A DNA stretch of 64,000 bases, taken from Amycolatopsis echigonensis. GTDB taxonomy: Bacteria > Actinomycetota > Actinomycetes > Mycobacteriales > Pseudonocardiaceae. The position numbers were made by a program, and so were the translations under genes. The stretch is from assembly GCF_014174495.1 (NCBI RefSeq), contig NZ_JACJHR010000035.1, forward strand, positions 26,907 to 90,906, written 5' to 3'. The notes beneath the pieces are model-generated. The model made no database searches, had not been told where the DNA came from, and worked only from the letters and a program-made list of their open reading frames with translations. This document shows, one piece after another, positions 60,237 to 64,000 of this stretch; position 1 is the first letter of the stretch, and every line of letters starts with the position of its first letter.

Positions 60237-61955
60237 TCACCCCGCGTCCGGTTCCGGATTGGCGCCTGCGCGGGCGAGGAAGTCGAAGTCGCAGCCCTCG
60301 TCGGCCTGCGTGATGTGCTCCGTGTACAGCGCACCGTAACCCCGCTCGAACCGCGGCGCGGGGGCGGACCACAAAGCGCGACGACGCTCCAGTTCGGCCT
60401 CGTCCACCTGCAACTGCAAGGTCCGCGTGGGCACGTCCAGGGTGATCAGGTCGCCGTCGCGGACGAGCGCGAGCGGCCCGCCGACGTGCGATTCCGGAGC
60501 CACGTGCAGGACGCAGGCACCGTAACTGGTGCCGCTCATCCTGGCGTCAGAGATCCGCACCATGTCCCGCACGCCTTGTTCCAGCAGGTGCGCCGGGATC
60601 GGCAGCATGCCGTACTCGGGCATCCCGGGACCGCCGAGCGGACCGGATCCGCGCAGCACCAAGACGGAATCCGCGGTGATGCCCAGCGCCGGGTCGTCGA
60701 TGCGCTCCTTCAGGTCCGCGTAGTTGTCGAAAACCACCGCCGGACCGGTGTGCGTGAGCAACGCGGGATCCGCGGCGATGTGCTTGATCACCGCGCCGCC
60801 GGGAGCGAGGTTGCCGCGCAGCACGGCGACGCCGCCTTCGCTGGCGACCGGGTTGTCGCGCGGGCGGATCACGTCGTCGTTGTGCACGCGGGCGTCGGCG
60901 AGAGAGTCGGCGAGCGGACGCCCGGTGACGGTGATCCGGTCGAGGTGCAGCAGGTCGGTCAAGCGGGACAGCAGCCCGGGCAGGCCGCCCGCGTAATAGA
61001 AGTCCTCCATCAGCCAATCGCCGCCCGGCCGGATGTTCGCCAGCACCGGCACCCGCCGCGCGATCGCGTCGAAATCCTGCAGCGACAAGGAAATCCCGCT
61101 GCGCCCGGCCATCGCGATCAGGTGGATCACCGCGTTGGTCGACCCGCCGAGCGCCAGCACGGTGGTGATCGCGTCGGCGTACGCGCGCTCGTCGAGGATC
61201 TTCGCGATCGTGAGGTCTTCCCACACCATGCCCACGATGCGCGCGCCGCTCGCCGCGGCCATCCGGTGGTGCGCGGAATCGACCGCCGGGATCGAGGCCG
61301 CGCCGGGCAGCGTCAGCCCCAGGACCTCGGCGGCGGACGTCATCGTCGACGCGGTCCCCATCGTCATGCAGTGGCCGGGGGAGCGGGCGAGACCGCGTTC
61401 CAGTTCGGCCAGTTCGCGGTCGCCGATCGTGCCCGCGCGCCGTTCGTCCCAGTACTTCCACATGTCGGTGCCGCTGCCGAGCACTTCGCCGCGCCAGTTT
61501 CCGCGCAGCATCGGACCGGCGGGCACGAAAATCGACGGCAGACCGGCGCTCGCCGCGCCCATCAGCAGCGCCGGCGTGGTCTTGTCGCAGCCGCCCATCA
61601 GCACCGCGCCGTCGACCGGATACGACCGCAGCAGTTCCTCGGTCTCCATCGCCAGCAGGTTCCGGTACAGCATCGGCGTCGGCTTCTGGTAGGTCTCCGA
61701 CAGCGTCGCCACCGGGAACTCCAGCGGGAATCCGCCCGCCTGCCACACGCCGCGCTTGACCTGCTCCGCGCGTTCGCGCAGGTGCTGGTGGCACGGGTTG
61801 ATGTCGCTCCAGGTGTTGAGGATGCCGATCACCGGCTTGCCGAGGTGTTCCTCCGGCTCGTAGCCGAGCTGCCGGGCGCGGGTGCGGTGGCTGAAGTTCC
61901 GCAGGTCGTCGCCGCCGAACCACCGGTGGCTGCGCAGGTCCTCGGGTGCCTTCAT
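60237..61955 (-). CDS. IlvD/Edd family dehydratase (sugar-acid type)
   Basis: A 572-residue iron-sulfur dehydratase. Cluster ligands are Cys55 in WSDINPCHQHL, Cys123 in MGGCDKTTP and Cys196 in SPGHCMTMG, and the family SDARMSGTSYG block appears near residue 480. The length and the early CHQHLRERAE fit the sugar-acid branch (pentonate/hexonate) more than branched-chain IlvD. ATG 61955 is used; ATG 61988 adds eleven residues. It is divergent from a GntR gene that probably regulates it. Expected role is dehydration of an aldonic acid to a 2-keto-3-deoxy acid. Confidence 0.9.
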   Translation of the reverse strand: MKAPEDLRSHRWFGGDDLRNFSHRTRARQLGYEPEEHLGKPVIGILNTWSDINPCHQHLRERAEQVKRGVWQAGGFPLEFPVATLSETYQKPTPMLYRNLLAMETEELLRSYPVDGAVLMGGCDKTTPALLMGAASAGLPSIFVPAGPMLRGNWRGEVLGSGTDMWKYWDERRAGTIGDRELAELERGLARSPGHCMTMGTASTMTSAAEVLGLTLPGAASIPAVDSAHHRMAAASGARIVGMVWEDLTIAKILDERAYADAITTVLALGGSTNAVIHLIAMAGRSGISLSLQDFDAIARRVPVLANIRPGGDWLMEDFYYAGGLPGLLSRLTDLLHLDRITVTGRPLADSLADARVHNDDVIRPRDNPVASEGGVAVLRGNLAPGGAVIKHIAADPALLTHTGPAVVFDNYADLKERIDDPALGITADSVLVLRGSGPLGGPGMPEYGMLPIPAHLLEQGVRDMVRISDARMSGTSYGACVLHVAPESHVGGPLALVRDGDLITLDVPTRTLQLQVDEAELERRRALWSAPAPRFERGYGALYTEHITQADEGCDFDFLARAGANPEPDAG

Positions 61956-61994
61956 CGCGGCGCTGTCCTCTCGGTCGACGGATGGCATCTGATA

Positions 61995-62006
61995 TATGAT
62001 CGTACG
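61995..62006 (+). promoter_or_regulatory. Possible -10 and palindrome upstream of the GntR gene
   Basis: TATGAT at 61995-62000 is a good -10, though no -35 is convincing at the right distance. It abuts CGTACG (62001-62006), a perfect 6-bp palindrome. The site lies between the divergent dehydratase and GntR starts and may be the GntR operator. Confidence 0.45.
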
Positions 62007-62074
62007 TGTCGACGTTCGGAGACGCCCGCCTGGTTGAATGTGCGGGGACGAGCGCGAAAGCCAGGAGGGTCGGC

Positions 62075-62728
62075 ATGCCGTCCACGTTCAGCCTCCCCGC
62101 CTCCCGCACCGAGGTGGTGCTGGAGGAGATCCGGCGCGGCATTCTCGCCCGCGAGCTGCTGCCCGGTCAGCAGCTGGTGGAGGCGGAGCTGGCCGCGCGG
62201 CTCGGGGTGTCCAAGACGCCGGTGCGCGAGGCGCTCAAGGTGCTGTCCAACACCGGGCTGGTCACGTTCAGCCCGTACAAGGGCGCGTCGGTGTGCGTGG
62301 TCGACGCCGAGCTGGCGCGGTCGGTCTACGACGTGCGGATGGTGCTGGAGCCGGAAGCGCTGCGCCGCGCCGTGCGGGCGTCGGACCACGCGTCGTTCGA
62401 CGAGGCCGCGCAGATCCTCAAGGAAGCGTCTGGCGGCGACCCCGACCAGACCACGTTGAGCCTGCTGAACCGGCGGTTCCACCGCGCGCTGTACGCGGGC
62501 TGCGGCAACCCGCTGATGGTGTCGATGCTGGACGACCTGCGCGATCGCGCCGCGCTGATCACCGTGGTCGGCTGGGACGCGAAGCCCAGCTGGCGCAAGG
62601 AATGGAACGAGCACAAGGCGGTGCTCGCCGCCGCGAGGAAGGGCGATGAGGACGGCGCGGCCGAGCTGCTGCGCGCGCACATCGCGGCGTTCCTCGACCA
62701 CGTGCTCGAGGCGATCGGGGAGGAGTGA
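62075..62728 (+). CDS. GntR family regulator (FCD domain)
   Basis: 217 residues. Winged helix-turn-helix at about 13-75 (VLEEIRRGILARELLPGQQLVEAELAARLGVSKTPVREALKVL is summarised: LPGQ wing and TPVREAL recognition helix are clear). The C-terminal all-helical FCD domain holds His/Asp candidates for a metal. ATG 62075 has AGGAGGG. It is divergent from the dehydratase gene and a likely controller of it, responding to a sugar acid. It is followed four bases later by a phosphoesterase gene. Confidence 0.93.
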   Translation: MPSTFSLPASRTEVVLEEIRRGILARELLPGQQLVEAELAARLGVSKTPVREALKVLSNTGLVTFSPYKGASVCVVDAELARSVYDVRMVLEPEALRRAVRASDHASFDEAAQILKEASGGDPDQTTLSLLNRRFHRALYAGCGNPLMVSMLDDLRDRAALITVVGWDAKPSWRKEWNEHKAVLAAARKGDEDGAAELLRAHIAAFLDHVLEAIGEE

Positions 62729-62732
62729 CGGC

Positions 62733-63236
62733 GTGCGGTTGCTGCTCGTCGCGGACACCCACCTGCCGAAGCGCGCGAAGGAACTTCCCGCGCAGGTCTG
62801 GGACGAAGTCGCGCGGGCCGACGTCGTGGTGCACGCGGGCGATTGGGTCGACGTGGAGACTCTCGACTCGCTTGAAGCCCGCAGCGCCCGGTTGATCGGC
62901 GTTTACGGCAACAACGACGGTCCCGAACTGCGGAAACGCCTGCCCGAGGTGGCCCGCGAGACGCTGGACGGCGTCCGGCTCGCGGTAGTCCACGAAACCG
63001 GCGACGCGAAGGGCCGCGCGGCCCGATGCGACGCGTTGTATCCGGACGTCGACGTGCTGGTCTTCGGCCACAGCCACATCCCGTGGGACTCGGTGACGCC
63101 CGGCGGGCTGCGGCTGCTCAACCCCGGTTCGCCCACGGACCGGCGGCGGCAGCCGTTCTGCACGTACCAAACCGCGGAGATCCGCGACGGCCGTCTCGGC
63201 GAGGTCGAGCTGCACGAGCTGCCTCGGCGCGGCTGA
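62733..63236 (+). CDS. YfcE/MJ0936-type metallophosphoesterase
   Basis: A 167-residue calcineurin-like phosphodiesterase. Motifs VADTH (Asp8, His10), VVHAGDWVD, GVYGNND and FGHSHIPW carry the two-metal site. Probably a phosphodiesterase with loose specificity. GTG 62733 lies four bases after the GntR stop with GGGGAGGAG, so coexpression is likely, but there is no evident link to sugar metabolism. Confidence 0.93.
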   Translation: MRLLLVADTHLPKRAKELPAQVWDEVARADVVVHAGDWVDVETLDSLEARSARLIGVYGNNDGPELRKRLPEVARETLDGVRLAVVHETGDAKGRAARCDALYPDVDVLVFGHSHIPWDSVTPGGLRLLNPGSPTDRRRQPFCTYQTAEIRDGRLGEVELHELPRRG

Positions 63237-63254
63237 GCGGGTAGAACAGGAGTC

Positions 63255-64000
63255 ATGGACCCGGCCCGCGCGCTGCGCGACATCGCCTTCCAGCTCGAAC
63301 GCGCCGGTGAACCGACCTACCGGGTGCGTGCTTTCCGCCAGGCTGCCGCAGTGGTCGACCGGTTGTCTGAAGACGAGTTAGCGTCGCGCGTCAGTGCGAA
63401 GTCGCTTCAGGCGTTGAAAGGGATTGGCAAAGCCACTGCGGGGGTCATCGAGGACGCGTGGCACGACCGTACGCCCGCGTACGCGACGAAGCTGCCAGCG
63501 AGCACGTTGCCCGACGGCGGTGCGCTGCGTACGGCGCTTCGCGGCGACTGTCACACGCACTCCGACTGGTCCGACGGCGGCAGCCCGATCGCCGAGATGG
63601 CCGAGACAGCGCGCGAGCTGGGGCACGAGTGGATCGTGCTCACCGACCATTCGCCGCGGCTGACTGTCGCGCGCGGCCTGTCGGCGGAGCGGCTGCGGGC
63701 GCAGATGGACGAAGTCGCGCGAGTGAACGAGCAGCTGGCGCCGTTTCGCCTCCTGCACGGCATCGAGGTCGACATCCTCGACGACGGTGCGCTCGACCAG
63801 ACGGAGAAGCTGCTGGACAGGCTGGACTTCGTGGTGGCGAGCGTGCACTCGAAGCTGCGGATGCCGGCGCGGGAGATGACGCCGCGGATGCTGGCGGCGG
63901 TCGAAAACCCGCACGTCCGCGTGCTGGGGCACTGCACCGGACGACTGGTCGGCGGACGCGGCAGGCCGGAGTCGCAGTTCAACTCGGAGAAGGTGTTCAC
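63255..64000 (+). CDS. PHP-domain protein, N-terminal 248 residues (cut by window end)
   Basis: A PHP phosphoesterase/PolX-like protein. A helix-hairpin-helix-like N terminus (residues about 1-70, with LKGIGKATAGVIED) precedes a PHP domain whose metal motifs are GDCHTHSDWSDGG, LTDHSP, GIEVDIL, VASVHSKL and LGHCTGR. ATG 63255 has AGGAG upstream. It runs off the right edge. It could be the PHP half of a DNA-polymerase-X-like protein or a histidinol-phosphatase-type enzyme; the beginning favours the former. Confidence 0.88.
   Translation, partial: MDPARALRDIAFQLERAGEPTYRVRAFRQAAAVVDRLSEDELASRVSAKSLQALKGIGKATAGVIEDAWHDRTPAYATKLPASTLPDGGALRTALRGDCHTHSDWSDGGSPIAEMAETARELGHEWIVLTDHSPRLTVARGLSAERLRAQMDEVARVNEQLAPFRLLHGIEVDILDDGALDQTEKLLDRLDFVVASVHSKLRMPAREMTPRMLAAVENPHVRVLGHCTGRLVGGRGRPESQFNSEKVF

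Overview
The window reads as a high-GC actinobacterial chromosome segment. GTG starts, four-base stop/start overlaps and clean GGAGG-type ribosome sites are common. The gene set (aerobic cobalamin genes, an ECF42-type sigma factor with its DGPF partner, P450/ferredoxin pairs, Tat-type export, PIG-L deacetylase) and the kinds of intergenic repeat suggest a Pseudonocardiaceae member, most likely Amycolatopsis. That assignment is inference from gene content, not from a database search.

Left part (1-13.9 kb): a cobalamin locus in four blocks. The minus block is cobL-cobM plus a Gfo/Idh/MocA oxidoreductase cut by the window edge. The plus block is a fused BchI/BchD-like chelatase subunit, cobO, cobB and cobC. 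A second minus block is cobU-cobT-(repeat-filled gap)-cobS, followed by a Tat-exported glycoside-hydrolase-like protein. A second plus block is cobD and cobQ. Together they cover late corrin-ring methylation, chelation support, adenosylation, amidation and nucleotide-loop assembly. The early ring genes and cobN are not in the window.

Middle (13.9-34 kb): a DUF4190-type membrane protein, a NarL-type two-component pair, a conserved unknown, a Nudix-like membrane protein and gltBD (glutamate synthase). Next come an IMPACT/YigZ protein and a small Cys-rich protein. An oxidative accessory stretch follows: TetR, P450, DHA2 exporter, FAD monooxygenase, MarR and a membrane protein, a decayed TIGR03084-type gene, then a second P450 with its [3Fe-4S] ferredoxin. 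Several divergent promoters here carry clear inverted-repeat operators.

34-49 kb: mtnA and ridA, then what looks like a catabolic island. A minus-strand series runs TRZ/ATZ amidohydrolase, two NCS2 nucleobase permeases, UbiX-like, UbiD-like and a COG0523 GTPase. Opposite it lie an amidohydrolase-2 (ACMSD-like) enzyme, a LacI regulator and a three-subunit molybdenum hydroxylase. These look like uptake, ring hydroxylation, hydrolysis/deamination and decarboxylation of a purine-, pyrimidine- or other N-heteroaromatic compound whose identity I cannot assign. This is the best candidate for an undescribed system here.

Right part (49-64 kb): about 0.9 kb of decayed ~100-bp repeats, a PIG-L deacetylase, a TrpB2-type tryptophan synthase beta chain, and a 31-bp minisatellite. 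These are followed by the ECF42 sigma factor with its DGPF/YCII gene, an ABC exporter pair, a SnoaL-like protein divergent from a TetR regulator, and a VanW/peptidoglycan-binding protein. The window ends with an IlvD/Edd dehydratase divergent from a GntR regulator, a YfcE-like phosphoesterase and a PHP-domain protein cut by the window end.
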